Positions 1 to 7,891 of a stretch of 46,644 nt of DNA are shown one piece after another. The first letter of the stretch is position 1. Each line of letters begins with the position of its first letter. The notes under the pieces were generated by a model. The model was not told the origin of the DNA, did not search any database, and worked only from the letters and a program-made list of their open reading frames with translations. A program made the position numbers and the translations under genes. The stretch is from an endosymbiont of Escarpia spicata (GTDB taxonomy: Bacteria; Pseudomonadota; Gammaproteobacteria; Chromatiales; Chromatiaceae): NCBI GenBank assembly GCA_003349915.1, contig QFXE01000023.1:46833-93476 (forward strand), written 5' to 3'.

Positions 1-1102
1 CGACGCGGCGTGCACTCTCCACCCAGGGGTGGTCCATCGGCACTAACTTCTTATTACCCGCCACCTCCTGTAACGGAACGGGAACCGCCAGTTCGCCGCG
101 GGCCGCCACCATTACCCCGAACTGCCCCTGCTCAATCAGATCGGCACAGGCGGTACCCAGCCGGGTGGCGAGCAGGCGGTCGACAGCCGATGGGGTGCCA
201 CCCCGCTGAAGATGGCCCAGTATGGTGACCCTGGACTCCAATCCTGTAAGCGCCTCCAGCTGCTGGGAAAGCGTAACCGTATGGTTGGCGTTGGCAGCCT
301 GCAGCACCTCCAACTCCTTTTTGGCGCTCTTGCGCTCCCTCTTGTCGACCGCTGCCGCCTTGCGCGCCTCGGCAGCCCGTACCAAAACCGCCTGATCTTT
401 GGGCAGCGCGCCCTCCGCCACGGCGACAATACTGAAGTTCTTTCCGCTGCGCACCCGGGTTCGAATTGCCTCGGATACATTCTCGATATCGTAGGGGATC
501 TCCGGCAGCAGGATCACATCCGCCCCGCCCGCAATACCGGCACCCAGGGCGAGCCAGCCAGCCCGGTGTCCCATGATCTCCACCACGATGATCCGGTGAT
601 GACTGTGGGCGGTGCTGTGAAGCCGGTCGATGGCTTCAGTGGCGATGCCCAAGGCGGTATCGAAACCGAAGGTCGTGTCGGTTTTGCCTACATCATTATC
701 GATGGTCTTGGGCAGAGTGATGACGTTCAAACCCTTCTCCATCAGTTGCAGCGCGTTCTTCTGGGTCCCACCGCCGCCAAGACAGACAAGCGCATCGAGG
801 TGATTCGCCGCATAGTTCTCGACAATCACATTTGTCATGTCCTGCTTCTTACCCCCAAACATCATGCGGTGGGGTTTATCCCGGCTGGTACCCAGGATGG
901 TGCCCCCCTGGGTAAGGATGCCGGAGAGTACACCTCCGTCCAAACGGGTGGAGCGGTTATCCACAAGACCACGAAAGCCGTCCATAAAACCGATCATCTG
1001 CATGTCGTAATAACCTTGGGCCGCCTTGCCGACGCCACGGATCGCCGCATTGAGGCCAGGGCTATCGCCACCTGCAGTCAGTATCCCTATATGCTTGGTC
1101 AT
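1..1102 (-). CDS. 6-phosphofructokinase, 3' end outside the window
   Basis: Phosphorylates fructose 6-phosphate in glycolysis. About 367 codons are visible, read leftwards from an ATG at 1100-1102 that follows a strong GGAGGGGAG ribosome binding site; the stop lies beyond the window edge. The N-terminus carries the nucleotide/PPi-loop signature [13 protein letters not shown] (residues 11-23). The catalytic loop is PKTIDND (131-137), with the two catalytic aspartates at 135 and 137. The position that separates ATP from PPi enzymes (E. coli Gly104) is Gly112, which favours ATP. Lys132 (E. coli Gly125 region) is shared by PPi enzymes and by some ATP-dependent group III enzymes. The preceding metal-binding Asp (E. 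coli Asp103) is Gly111 here. The family is clear; the phosphoryl donor is not settled. It is divergent from the rnf operon. A long plus-strand reading frame over it is an antisense shadow. Confidence 0.9.
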   Translation of the reverse strand, partial: MTKHIGILTAGGDSPGLNAAIRGVGKAAQGYYDMQMIGFMDGFRGLVDNRSTRLDGGVLSGILTQGGTILGTSRDKPHRMMFGGKKQDMTNVIVENYAANHLDALVCLGGGGTQKNALQLMEKGLNVITLPKTIDNDVGKTDTTFGFDTALGIATEAIDRLHSTAHSHHRIIVVEIMGHRAGWLALGAGIAGGADVILLPEIPYDIENVSEAIRTRVRSGKNFSIVAVAEGALPKDQAVLVRAAEARKAAAVDKRERKSAKKELEVLQAANANHTVTLSQQLEALTGLESRVTILGHLQRGGTPSAVDRLLATRLGTACADLIEQGQFGVMVAARGELAVPVPLQEVAGNKKLVPMDHPWVESARRV

Positions 1103-1325
1103 CTCCCCTCCAAACGGCTTCTGCCGATGCAATTGATCGTAATGGGCAGAGGCGCTGAAACGTCTGCTACCCTGATTGAAAAACGGGATTAGTGTAACCT
1201 CCCTCAAGAGATAGCACAGCAGATTCCTGGAAACATATTTCGCCGTAATTTTGTAGGGGCAGCCCAGGGCCGTTTTTTGATAGACTATGCGACTTTGATG
1301 GCTATTTTTTCTCTGTTTCTGAAGA
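1103..1325. other. Divergent intergenic region between phosphofructokinase and rnfC
   Basis: This 223-base gap separates two divergent genes and must hold both promoters. I could not pick out a convincing -35/-10 pair for either. The phosphofructokinase ribosome binding site lies at its left edge; rnfC has only a weak GAAGA before its ATG. Confidence 0.4.
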
Positions 1326-2675
1326 ATGTCACTGCTCAACTCACTACTGAATCTTCGCCCGACTTTCCGGCACGGCGTCCATCCTGATCCTCTCAAGGAG
1401 CAGACGGTTGACCTGCCGGTACAGCGCGTACCCTTCGTTTCCCGCTATGTGATGCCCCTGGGACAGCATATCGGCGTACCGGCCAAGCCGGTGGTAAAGA
1501 AGGGTGATACGGTCGCCCGGGGTCAAATGATCGCCGAACCCGGCGCCTTCATGTCCACCGCCCTGCACAGCCCCGTTACCGGCAGGGTGGTGGGCATCGA
1601 GCCCCATCGCTATACGGACGGCTCCTTCAAGCCAGCCATAGAGATCGAAGCCGACCCCTACGCCACCCAACAGTTTCAACCCCGCCCGCCCATCGACTGG
1701 GAGTCCCTCTCCATGGATGGCTTCATCGCCGAGGTGCAGAAGGCTGGTATCGTGGGCATGGGCGGTGCCGCTTTCCCTGCCCATGTAAAGTACGCAATCC
1801 CGGAAGGACAGAAAATCAGCAATCTGCTGATCAACGGTGCCGAGTGCGAACCCTACCTGACCACCGACCACCGCCTGATGGTGGAGCGCCCCGAATCGGT
1901 TGTGCGGGGAGCAGAGATCATCCGCCGCAAACTCGGAGCGGAAAAGGCCACTATCGGGGTAGAGGACAACAAACCCGATGCCATCGAGATTCTCTCCCGG
2001 ACCATCGGCAACGAGCCCATCGAAGTGGTCGGGTTGCCGATGAAATACCCTCAGGGTGCCGAGAAGATGCTGATCAAGGCGACCTACGGCATCGAGATCC
2101 CTGCCGGGCAGCTGCCCCGGGATTGCGGTATCGTGGTCAACAATGTCGGCACTGCGGTAGCTGTCGCAGAATGGTTCGATTTGGGCCGCCCGCTGATGGA
2201 GCGGGTGGTCACCGTCTCAGGCCCCGGCATCCACTACCCCGCAAACCTGACGGTTCCACTGGGCACTCCCATCCGGGAGGTGCTGAAATTCTGCGGCGGC
2301 CTGAGCGAAAACACCCGTGAGGTGATCTCGGGCGGGCCGATGATGGGCGCACCCATCGCCAGCCTGGATGTTCCAGTGCTGAAGGGTACCTCCGGCATCC
2401 TCGCCTTCACCGCAGCCGAAACCGGACGCCCCCACGAATACCCCTGCATCCACTGCGGGCGTTGTCTGGAGGCCTGCCCCTATTTTCTCAATCCGTCGCG
2501 TTTCGCCCGCCTCGCCAAGGCCCGTTTGTTCGATGAGATGAACGCCCTGAACGTCTCTGACTGCGTGGAGTGTGGTGCCTGTACCTACTCCTGTCCCTCA
2601 GGGATACCGATCGTGCAGCATATCCGCACAGCAAAGAATAACTTACGGCAGCAGCATAAGAGGGCAAGCGGCTAA
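1326..2675 (+). CDS. rnfC: Rnf electron transport complex subunit C
   Basis: Peripheral Fe-S/flavin subunit of the Rnf complex, which couples electron transfer between ferredoxin and NAD to ion movement across the inner membrane. The 449 residues contain an N-terminal RnfC barrel-sandwich domain, the NADH/FMN-binding core with [12 protein letters not shown] (residues 144-155), and two 4Fe-4S motifs: C374-C377-C380-C384 and C413-C416-C419-C423. The protein lacks the long Ala/Lys-rich C-terminal tail of E. coli RsxC (about 740 residues). The Fe-S motifs separate it from NqrA of the Na+-NQR complex, which has none. It is the first gene of a C-D-G-E-A operon, the order known from clostridial Rnf, but it is followed by an unusually long gap of 236 bases before rnfD. 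Confidence 0.95.
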   Translation: MSLLNSLLNLRPTFRHGVHPDPLKEQTVDLPVQRVPFVSRYVMPLGQHIGVPAKPVVKKGDTVARGQMIAEPGAFMSTALHSPVTGRVVGIEPHRYTDGSFKPAIEIEADPYATQQFQPRPPIDWESLSMDGFIAEVQKAGIVGMGGAAFPAHVKYAIPEGQKISNLLINGAECEPYLTTDHRLMVERPESVVRGAEIIRRKLGAEKATIGVEDNKPDAIEILSRTIGNEPIEVVGLPMKYPQGAEKMLIKATYGIEIPAGQLPRDCGIVVNNVGTAVAVAEWFDLGRPLMERVVTVSGPGIHYPANLTVPLGTPIREVLKFCGGLSENTREVISGGPMMGAPIASLDVPVLKGTSGILAFTAAETGRPHEYPCIHCGRCLEACPYFLNPSRFARLAKARLFDEMNALNVSDCVECGACTYSCPSGIPIVQHIRTAKNNLRQQHKRASG

Positions 2676-2681
2676 AAACAT

Positions 2682-2770
2682 GTAGGCCCGATCAAGCGCG
2701 GCGGATCGGGCATCCAGGCTTCGTCAGAACGATTCAGATTGCCGGTTCCGCTACGCTTGAACCGGCCTAC
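2682..2770. repeat. Inverted pair of REP-like elements between rnfC and rnfD
   Basis: Two related 30-base units lie in opposite orientation at 2682-2711 and 2741-2770, 29 bases apart. Each begins with GTAGGCC when read in its own direction, and each is itself an imperfect hairpin (arms CCGATC and GATCGG in the first, CCGGTTC and GAACCGG in the second). Reverse-complementing the second gives a close match to the first. This is the layout of paired REP/BIME elements. It sits inside an operon, so it may stabilise or attenuate the rnfC-rnfD transcript. Confidence 0.75.
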
Positions 2771-2868
2771 GGCTAAAGGCTTTTCGAGTATGTGTCGGTG
2801 TTTGTTATGTGCAAGTATTATTTTATGAATTATAAAAACGACAACGCTTGGCTTATCCGGTGGCACGG

Positions 2869-2908
2869 CCCCCTTTTGCCTTTAACCTTTAGCCTTTTGC
2901 CTTAAAAA
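2869..2908 (+). repeat. Degenerate pyrimidine-rich tandem repeat upstream of rnfD
   Basis: The stretch repeats a unit like CCTTTTGCC / CCTTTAACC / CCTTTTGCC and ends in an A-run directly before the rnfD ATG. No Shine-Dalgarno sequence is visible between it and rnfD, so the repeat seems to occupy the place where the ribosome binding site should be. Confidence 0.5.
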
Positions 2909-2911
2909 AAC

Positions 2912-3931
2912 ATGAAGAAGAAAGACCCAAATTTATTGGTTCAACCTGCGCCACTGCTGGTGCAGGGCATGACCACCCCCAAGGCAATGCGCGATGTCTG
3001 GTACGCACTGCTGCCCGCCACTCTGGCCGGTCTCTGGTTTTTCGGCCTCAGCGCCCTGCTGGTTCTGCTCGCATCGATCATCGGCGCAGTCGCCACAGAG
3101 TGGGCGTTTACTCCGGCGCAAACCCGGACCACGGCGCTAGGCGACGGCAGCGCCGCGCTCACCGGCCTGCTGCTGGGGCTGACCCTGCCGCCTGCATTAC
3201 CAATCTGGATGGCCTTTCTCGGCGGCGTAGTGGCCATCGGACTCGGCAAGGTAATCTGGGGCGGACTGGGTAACAACCTCTTCAATCCTGCGCTGGTGGG
3301 ACGAGCCTTTCTGCTGGGAACCTTTCCCATCGCCATGACCACCTGGTATGCGGCGCAGGGTCCGGAACACTTTTTCGACCTCTACTCCAGCACCCTGGCC
3401 GCCCCTTTCATGCAGGCCACCTGGGACACCATGAGCGGCGCCAGCCCCCTCGGTTTGATGAAGTTCGAATATGAGGGCACCGCTATTTCCAGCCTCTTTA
3501 TCGGCAACACCGCCGGCTCTCTGGGCGAAACCAGCAGCCTGCTGTTGCTGCTCGGTGGACTCTGGCTCTGGTTCCGCCGCGACCTGGACTGGCGCATCCC
3601 CGCCAGCATCTTTCTTGCCGCAGGCATCTTCTCCGGCATCCTGTTTGCCGTCGATGCGGAACGTTTTCCGAGCCCTCTCTTCACCCTCTTTTCCGGCGGA
3701 ATGATGCTTGGGGCGATCTACATGGCGACCGACCCGGTCACCTCACCGCTCACCCCCAGGGGCAGTTGGATCTTCGGTGCAGGCATCGGTTTTCTGGTGG
3801 TGCTGATCCGCGTCTTCGGCGGCATGCCGGAGGGCATGATGTACGCCATTCTGCTGATGAATGCCGCAACACCCCTCATCGATCGCTATACCCAACCCCG
3901 GGTATTTGGACGGGGAGTGAAAAAGGCATGA
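2912..3931 (+). CDS. rnfD: Rnf electron transport complex subunit D
   Basis: Membrane subunit of the Rnf complex, homologous to NqrB; carries a covalently bound FMN and forms part of the ion path. The 339 residues hold multiple hydrophobic helices, for example near residues 32-62, 83-115, 200-240 and 265-310. The expected flavin-attachment motif is DTMSGAS at residues 172-178, where the acceptor would be Ser178 rather than the usual Thr. The ATG at 2912 is preceded by an A-run with no clear ribosome binding site. The stop codon overlaps the rnfG start in ATGA. Confidence 0.95.
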   Translation: MKKKDPNLLVQPAPLLVQGMTTPKAMRDVWYALLPATLAGLWFFGLSALLVLLASIIGAVATEWAFTPAQTRTTALGDGSAALTGLLLGLTLPPALPIWMAFLGGVVAIGLGKVIWGGLGNNLFNPALVGRAFLLGTFPIAMTTWYAAQGPEHFFDLYSSTLAAPFMQATWDTMSGASPLGLMKFEYEGTAISSLFIGNTAGSLGETSSLLLLLGGLWLWFRRDLDWRIPASIFLAAGIFSGILFAVDAERFPSPLFTLFSGGMMLGAIYMATDPVTSPLTPRGSWIFGAGIGFLVVLIRVFGGMPEGMMYAILLMNAATPLIDRYTQPRVFGRGVKKA

Positions 3932-4605
3932 CCATCGAACAGCAATCCCTGGAGCAGCAGGAGCCCAGCTCCACCAAACTGGCCCTTTCGCTGGCCTTTG
4001 CCGGCCTGATCTCCGGCATTATCATCATCAGCATCTTCGAGGCGACCCTGCCTACCATCACCGCCAATAAGGCCCGTGAGTTGCGAGAGGCGGTTTTCAA
4101 GGTGTTGCCGAACGTCACCACCATGCAGAAACTGCAGTTCGACAACGGAAAACTGCGGGTGCGCACTGAAAAAGGGGCCGATGAGAATACGATCTATGGC
4201 GGTTATGGCAGTCAAGGCCAGTTCGTAGGCTATGCCGTGGAGGGTGCCGGCCCAGGATTTCAGGACACCATCCGCGTCCTTTATGGCTACCTGCCGGAGC
4301 AGCGCAAGATCGTAGGCATGGAGATACTGGAGAGCCGGGAAACCCCAGGTTTGGGGGACAAAATCTTCAAAGACATGGCCTTTGTCGCTAACTTTGACGA
4401 TCTTGCGGTCGATCCGGAGATAAAGGCCGTAAAGAAGGGCACCAAATCCACCCCCTTTGAGATCGACTCCATCACCGGCGCCACCATCTCCGCCAAGGCG
4501 GTGGTGAGGATCATCAACAAGGCCCGCGTACGCTGGGAAGACCGGCTGCCAGCCCCAGGCAATGAGCCGAAACTGGAAAGCAAAAAAACTAAGGACGAAG
4601 GTTAA
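3928..4605 (+). CDS. rnfG: Rnf electron transport complex subunit G
   Basis: Membrane-anchored periplasmic flavoprotein of the Rnf complex, homologous to NqrC; it passes electrons through a covalent FMN. I chose the ATG at 3928, which overlaps the rnfD stop by four bases (ATGA) and gives 225 residues; a longer frame running back into rnfD is an artefact. One transmembrane helix lies at residues 18-38. The FMN domain carries the flavin-attachment motif DSITGAT at 180-186, with Thr186 as the expected acceptor. No ApbE flavin transferase, which would attach the FMN, is in this window. Confidence 0.95.
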   Translation: MTIEQQSLEQQEPSSTKLALSLAFAGLISGIIIISIFEATLPTITANKARELREAVFKVLPNVTTMQKLQFDNGKLRVRTEKGADENTIYGGYGSQGQFVGYAVEGAGPGFQDTIRVLYGYLPEQRKIVGMEILESRETPGLGDKIFKDMAFVANFDDLAVDPEIKAVKKGTKSTPFEIDSITGATISAKAVVRIINKARVRWEDRLPAPGNEPKLESKKTKDEG

Positions 4606-4655
4606 GGGGAACATTCCTTCCCCCTTTATCCCTGGTAATTATTGAGACATCAATT

Positions 4656-5312
4656 ATGGCAATCAACATCAAAGACCCCTCCGCCGTACAGGAGATGATG
4701 AAAGGCCTCTGGCGGGACAACCCCGTCTTCGTGCAGGTGCTCGGCATGTGTCCGATGCTGGCGGTGACCAACTCCGCCATCAATGCGCTGGCGATGGGAC
4801 TCGCCACCCTGTTCGTGCTGGTGGGCTCGAGCGCCTTGGTCTCCGCCTTCAAGAACCTGATCCCGAAACAGGTACGGATCTCCCTCTATATCGTCATCAT
4901 CGCCACCTTCGTGACGGTGATCGACTACACCCTGCTGGCCCTGTTTCCCGCCATCCACAAGGAGCTGGGGGCCTTTATCCCGCTGATCGTGGCCAACTGC
5001 ATGATCCTCGGCCGCCAGGAGGCGTTTGCCGCCAAGCACACGGTGGGTTTTGCAGTGATGGACGCCATCGGCATGTCCGCCGGTTTTCTCATCGCCCTCT
5101 TTGCACTAGGCAGCGTGCGCGAGATCCTGGGCAACGGCAGCCTCTTCGGCATTGATCTGTTTGGTGCGGGATTTGAACCCTGGGTAATCATGATCCTGCC
5201 GCCGGGCGGCTTCATCACCCTCGGTCTGATCCTGCTCTTCTTCAACTGGGTCACCGAGCGCAAAACCCGGTTTCTGGAACAGGTTGTTGCCGCCGAACAG
5301 GCCAAGGGGTAA
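4656..5312 (+). CDS. rnfE: Rnf electron transport complex subunit E
   Basis: Integral membrane subunit of the Rnf complex, homologous to NqrD. The 218 residues form about six hydrophobic helices. The conserved stretches PKQVRISLYIVIIA, IPLIVANCMILGRQEAFAAK and GSVREILGNGSLFG match RnfE rather than NqrD. The Cys in the ANC segment is the RnfE-side ligand of the buried iron centre that RnfE and RnfA share. The gene follows rnfG by 50 bases and ends six bases before rnfA. Confidence 0.95.
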   Translation: MAINIKDPSAVQEMMKGLWRDNPVFVQVLGMCPMLAVTNSAINALAMGLATLFVLVGSSALVSAFKNLIPKQVRISLYIVIIATFVTVIDYTLLALFPAIHKELGAFIPLIVANCMILGRQEAFAAKHTVGFAVMDAIGMSAGFLIALFALGSVREILGNGSLFGIDLFGAGFEPWVIMILPPGGFITLGLILLFFNWVTERKTRFLEQVVAAEQAKG

Positions 5313-5318
5313 GCACGC

Positions 5319-5897
5319 ATGGATAATCTGATCTGGATCTTCATCAGCGCCATGTTGGTCAACAACTTCGTGCTGGCCTATTTTCTTGGGCTCTGTCCCT
5401 TTCTCGGCGTCTCCGGGAGGCTGGAAACCTCATTCCGCCTGGGCCTGGCCACCACCTTCGTGCTGCTCATCACCGCGCTCTGTTCCTGGTTTCTCAATGC
5501 CTATGTGCTGATCCACGCCCCCTACCTGAGACTGATCAGTTTCATCGTGGTCATCGCCTCCACAGTGCAGTTTATCGAGATGGCGATCAAGAAGCTCAGT
5601 CCCGCACTATTCAAGGCACTGGGCATCTTCCTGCCGTTGATCACCACCAACTGCGCCATACTGGGACTCGCAATCTTTGCCACCAACCGGGGTTACGGCT
5701 TCGCCGAAGGCATGGTCTTCGCCCTCGGCGCCGGCGCCGGCTTCACCTTGGCAATGGTCCTGATGGCGGGACTGCGGGAAGAGACCGAAATCATCGACAT
5801 GCCCGTGCTGGTTCGCGGCACCGCCATGAACCTGATCATTGCCGGCATCCTCTCCATGGCATTCATGGGGTTTGCCGGGCTGTTCAGCTCAACCTGA
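5319..5897 (+). CDS. rnfA: Rnf electron transport complex subunit A
   Basis: Integral membrane subunit of the Rnf complex, homologous to NqrE and pseudo-symmetric with RnfE. The 192 residues start with MDNLIWIFISAMLVNNFVLA and contain FLGLCPFLGVS and LPLITTNCAILG; these two Cys-bearing segments complete the membrane iron site with RnfE. The gene has an AAGGGG ribosome binding site at the end of rnfE. In clostridial-type operons rnfB would come next; here it does not. Confidence 0.95.
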   Translation: MDNLIWIFISAMLVNNFVLAYFLGLCPFLGVSGRLETSFRLGLATTFVLLITALCSWFLNAYVLIHAPYLRLISFIVVIASTVQFIEMAIKKLSPALFKALGIFLPLITTNCAILGLAIFATNRGYGFAEGMVFALGAGAGFTLAMVLMAGLREETEIIDMPVLVRGTAMNLIIAGILSMAFMGFAGLFSST

Positions 5898-5909
5898 GGA
5901 GGGTTACCG

Positions 5910-6116
5910 ATGCTCATCCATATACTTTCACTCCTGGGATTGATGCTGCTGTGCGGCGGCTGGGTGCTGTTTCAGGGCTGGCTGTCACGGCAGGATCCCG
6001 AATACAAGGGCTACAAGGTGGGTTGTGGTGCCTGCAAGCAGGGTAGCTGCTCCACCCAGGATGGTTGTGATACAGCCATCCCCGTCGTCTCTCTCAAACA
6101 CAGGCCTGATCAATAG
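5910..6116 (+). CDS. Small cysteine-rich membrane protein in the position of rnfB
   Basis: I do not recognise a named family. The 68 residues comprise one N-terminal transmembrane helix (about residues 5-24, with Cys15 inside it) and a short tail with the motif CGACKQGSCSTQDGC, giving Cys at 39, 42, 47 and 53. The charge distribution suggests a cytoplasmic tail. It begins 12 bases after rnfA behind a good GAGGAGGG site, so it is translated as part of the rnf operon. The Cys pattern does not match NqrM, which delivers iron to Na+-NQR, but a similar role in maturing the RnfA/RnfE iron centre, or carrying a metal or cluster, is reasonable inference. It is far too short to be RnfB. Confidence 0.75.
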   Translation: MLIHILSLLGLMLLCGGWVLFQGWLSRQDPEYKGYKVGCGACKQGSCSTQDGCDTAIPVVSLKHRPDQ

Positions 6117-6140
6117 CTGCAGGTCCGGTTACAACCACCC

Positions 6141-6199
6141 GTAGGAGCGGCGCCTCACCACGAAACCTTCGGCTAATCGCGGCGAGGCGCCGCTCCTAC
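6141..6199. repeat. REP-like hairpin between convergent genes
   Basis: Perfect 16-base arms at 6141-6156 and 6184-6199 begin GTAGGAGCGGCGCC and flank a 27-base centre. The GTAGGAGCGG start is typical of intergenic REP sequences in gammaproteobacteria. It lies between the end of the rnf operon and the convergent nuclease gene and may act as a transcription barrier for both. A short GTAGGAGCGGC match recurs at 32185, at the end of the PEP-CTERM gene. Confidence 0.75.
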
Positions 6200-6218
6200 G
6201 CTCAGACTTTTCACTAGA

Positions 6219-7001
6219 TTACATGGCATCAAGCTTTCTGATAGCCGATGGATGCCGGATTCGTATGCGCTGGCTCCCCTTATAAGACCGGATCCAACCT
6301 CGCACTTCAACACGCTGACCCACCAAGCTTTCCAGCTGCCCTTCGTTGAAATGATCGAGATCCGAGCGGTCGACGCGCAACTTCACTCCGGCAATCTTCA
6401 ACCAGAGAGAACGGCGGCTCTGTTGCAACTTTTCAACCCAGCCCCGCAGCAATCGAAACCCTTCGACTGAGCGCGCCAGCCCAGCCGCATCGGCCACCGA
6501 CGCACTGGCCCAAACACCCCGTCCCGCAGCACGTGCCCGGCTTTCTGCCGCACTATAACATTGCAGGTGGTCTAGATTCGGGGGAAAGGCGATCTGGAAA
6601 CCCGCACCATCCTGCAACAGTGCCTCAATAAGATTTTTTCCATTCTGGCTATATACGTGGACCAGGATCCGTCGGTAGCGATCCTTTTGTTGATGCCCCT
6701 TCTCCAGACGAATCCGCTTACCGGAATCGGAGACCAGCCGCTCAAGCCGTCTCTTTGCAGCCTTGGCATGAGGTTCGTCGGGTTTATCCTCCCAACCTGT
6801 CTCCGGGGTATTGATACCGATCAGGCGAATCCTGCGGCCATCGGACAGCAGCAGAGTATCCCCATCGAAAACCTCCGCCACTTCGAATAACTCACCGCTG
6901 CGCAGGGAAGGGCAGGAAGCATCGACAGCGCTGCTGAACAGCAACGCCAGAAAGAGCAACAACAAAAAAGGCCCCGCACTGCGGAGCCTTTTTGCTGTCA
7001 T
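6219..7001 (-). CDS. Secreted thermonuclease (staphylococcal nuclease-like) family protein
   Basis: Predicted exported nuclease of 260 residues. I chose the ATG at 6999-7001, because a longer frame would run through rpmE. The N-terminus is a signal peptide: RLR, then a Leu/Phe-rich core, ending near VDA-SC (residues 26-31). The nuclease core shows FDGDTLLLSDGRRIRLIGINTPE, holding the metal-binding Asp, the catalytic Arg and the Asp-Thr pair, followed by DRYRRILVHVY with the second Arg. The C-terminal 90 residues include GQRVEVRGWI and may be an extra OB-like module. The first codons coincide with the rpmE terminator hairpin. Confidence 0.85.
   Translation of the reverse strand: MTAKRLRSAGPFLLLLFLALLFSSAVDASCPSLRSGELFEVAEVFDGDTLLLSDGRRIRLIGINTPETGWEDKPDEPHAKAAKRRLERLVSDSGKRIRLEKGHQQKDRYRRILVHVYSQNGKNLIEALLQDGAGFQIAFPPNLDHLQCYSAAESRARAAGRGVWASASVADAAGLARSVEGFRLLRGWVEKLQQSRRSLWLKIAGVKLRVDRSDLDHFNEGQLESLVGQRVEVRGWIRSYKGSQRIRIRHPSAIRKLDAM
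6964..6993 (-). terminator. Intrinsic terminator of rpmE, inside the nuclease signal-peptide codons
   Basis: On the minus strand the sequence reads AAAAAGGCTCCGC, a 3-base loop, then GCGGGGCC and a T-run: a G+C-rich stem with one mismatch followed by TTTTTT. It lies about 70 bases after the rpmE stop, where a terminator is expected, yet it is inside the first codons of the nuclease gene. Confidence 0.8.
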
Positions 7002-7062
7002 CTGCCTTGTTCGATCCACACGCTGCGCGGTCACAGACCGCGAAGCGGGCAGGGCGGCGAGA

Positions 7063-7266
7063 TTAACGGTTGTATTTCTTACGAAACTTATCGACACGAC
7101 CGGCAGTATCGAGGATCTTCTGCTTGCCGGTGTAGAAAGGATGGCAGGCAGAACAGACTTCGACGTGCAGCTCGTCCTTACCCAAGGTGGAACGGGTAAC
7201 GAACTCGCTACCGCAACTGCAAACGACCTTGACCTCATTGTACTTAGGATGGATATCCGCTTTCAT
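7063..7266 (-). CDS. rpmE: 50S ribosomal protein L31, zinc-binding type
   Basis: Component of the large ribosomal subunit that contributes to an intersubunit bridge. The 67 residues start [20 protein letters not shown] and carry the four zinc-ligand cysteines (C16, C18, C38, C41), so this is the C+ form rather than the zinc-independent YkgM type. Length is normal. A strong promoter lies 60 bases upstream and a terminator follows, so it is probably a single-gene transcript. Confidence 0.97.
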   Translation of the reverse strand: MKADIHPKYNEVKVVCSCGSEFVTRSTLGKDELHVEVCSACHPFYTGKQKILDTAGRVDKFRKKYNR

Positions 7267-7295
7267 GTCAGACCCGCTATCTAGAAACTATTAAT

Positions 7296-7354
7296 TACCG
7301 CCATAGTGGGCGGAGAAAGCGCGCAATTATATAAGAAACCGACGCCTTAGGCAA
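7296..7354 (-). promoter_or_regulatory. Sigma-70 promoter and leader hairpin of rpmE
   Basis: Reading the minus strand, -35 TTGCCT (7349-7354) and a perfect -10 TATAAT (7326-7331) are separated by exactly 17 bases. The short leader after it holds a hairpin CCGCC-6-GGCGG near 7300-7316. L31 is known to regulate its own mRNA in some bacteria, so the hairpin could be an autoregulatory site; that part is inference. Confidence 0.8.
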
Positions 7355-7397
7355 GCATTCTATTACCGCGCTGGACTTGCGATGCGGAGGAGGGGAT

Positions 7398-7753
7398 TCA
7401 GTGTCCGCCGGATGCCCTGAAATCAATCACTTTGGCAGAGCAAGGCTCCTCCGTCGCCTCTGTCCAGGGTTTGTCCTTCAATCCACTGATTCTTGCGAGC
7501 AAACCAAACTCTCCATGAAGCTGCTCCCACATCATACGGGATATATGCAGACAGGCGCTCAACGGGGTACGGTTGCGGCGCTCCTGGTCGATACGCCACT
7601 GCAGACAACGCAGACGATGTCGGCGCTCCTCCGGGGCACTTTCGATAAATTCATCAATCGCCTCCAAGCGCAGGCGTTCGAACTCCTCCGACGCTCCTTG
7701 GCCACGGCAAGCATGGAATCAAAGTCCATAGTGTCAAAATTATTCTTATTCAT
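7398..7753 (-). pseudogene. DUF3135-like gene with a one-base frameshift
   Basis: Small protein family of unknown function. The N-terminal part starts at the ATG 7751-7753 and reads MNKNNFDTMDFDSMLAVAKER, then goes out of frame. The next frame continues as EEFERLRLEAIDEFIESA and runs through LRCLQWRIDQERR and LHISRMMWEQLHG to a stop at 7398. Together they give a continuous DUF3135-type protein of about 117 residues. One missing C near 7690 (CGT-C-GGAG where CGT-CCG-GAG is expected) explains the break. It is either a recent mutation or a sequencing error; everything else in the gene is intact. Confidence 0.75.
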
Positions 7754-7891
7754 CCGAGTCGCACCTAAACGCCTGAGATGGTAAAAAACTACCACGGCTA
7801 CACTGCATTGTCGCAGAACCTGCTTCCCAGATTTAATGATAGCGCCGGTTACAAAAAGATAACCTTTTAAATATCATAGTGTTACTGCTCG

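Noticed and set aside
212-1192. Plus-strand open frame of 326 codons
   Set aside because: It is antisense to the phosphofructokinase gene, whose motifs, start and ribosome binding site are clear; the plus-strand product matches nothing.
5910-6116. Small Cys-rich protein as NqrM
   Set aside because: Both are small one-helix Cys proteins, but the Cys spacing and flanking residues differ and the complex is Rnf, not Na+-NQR.
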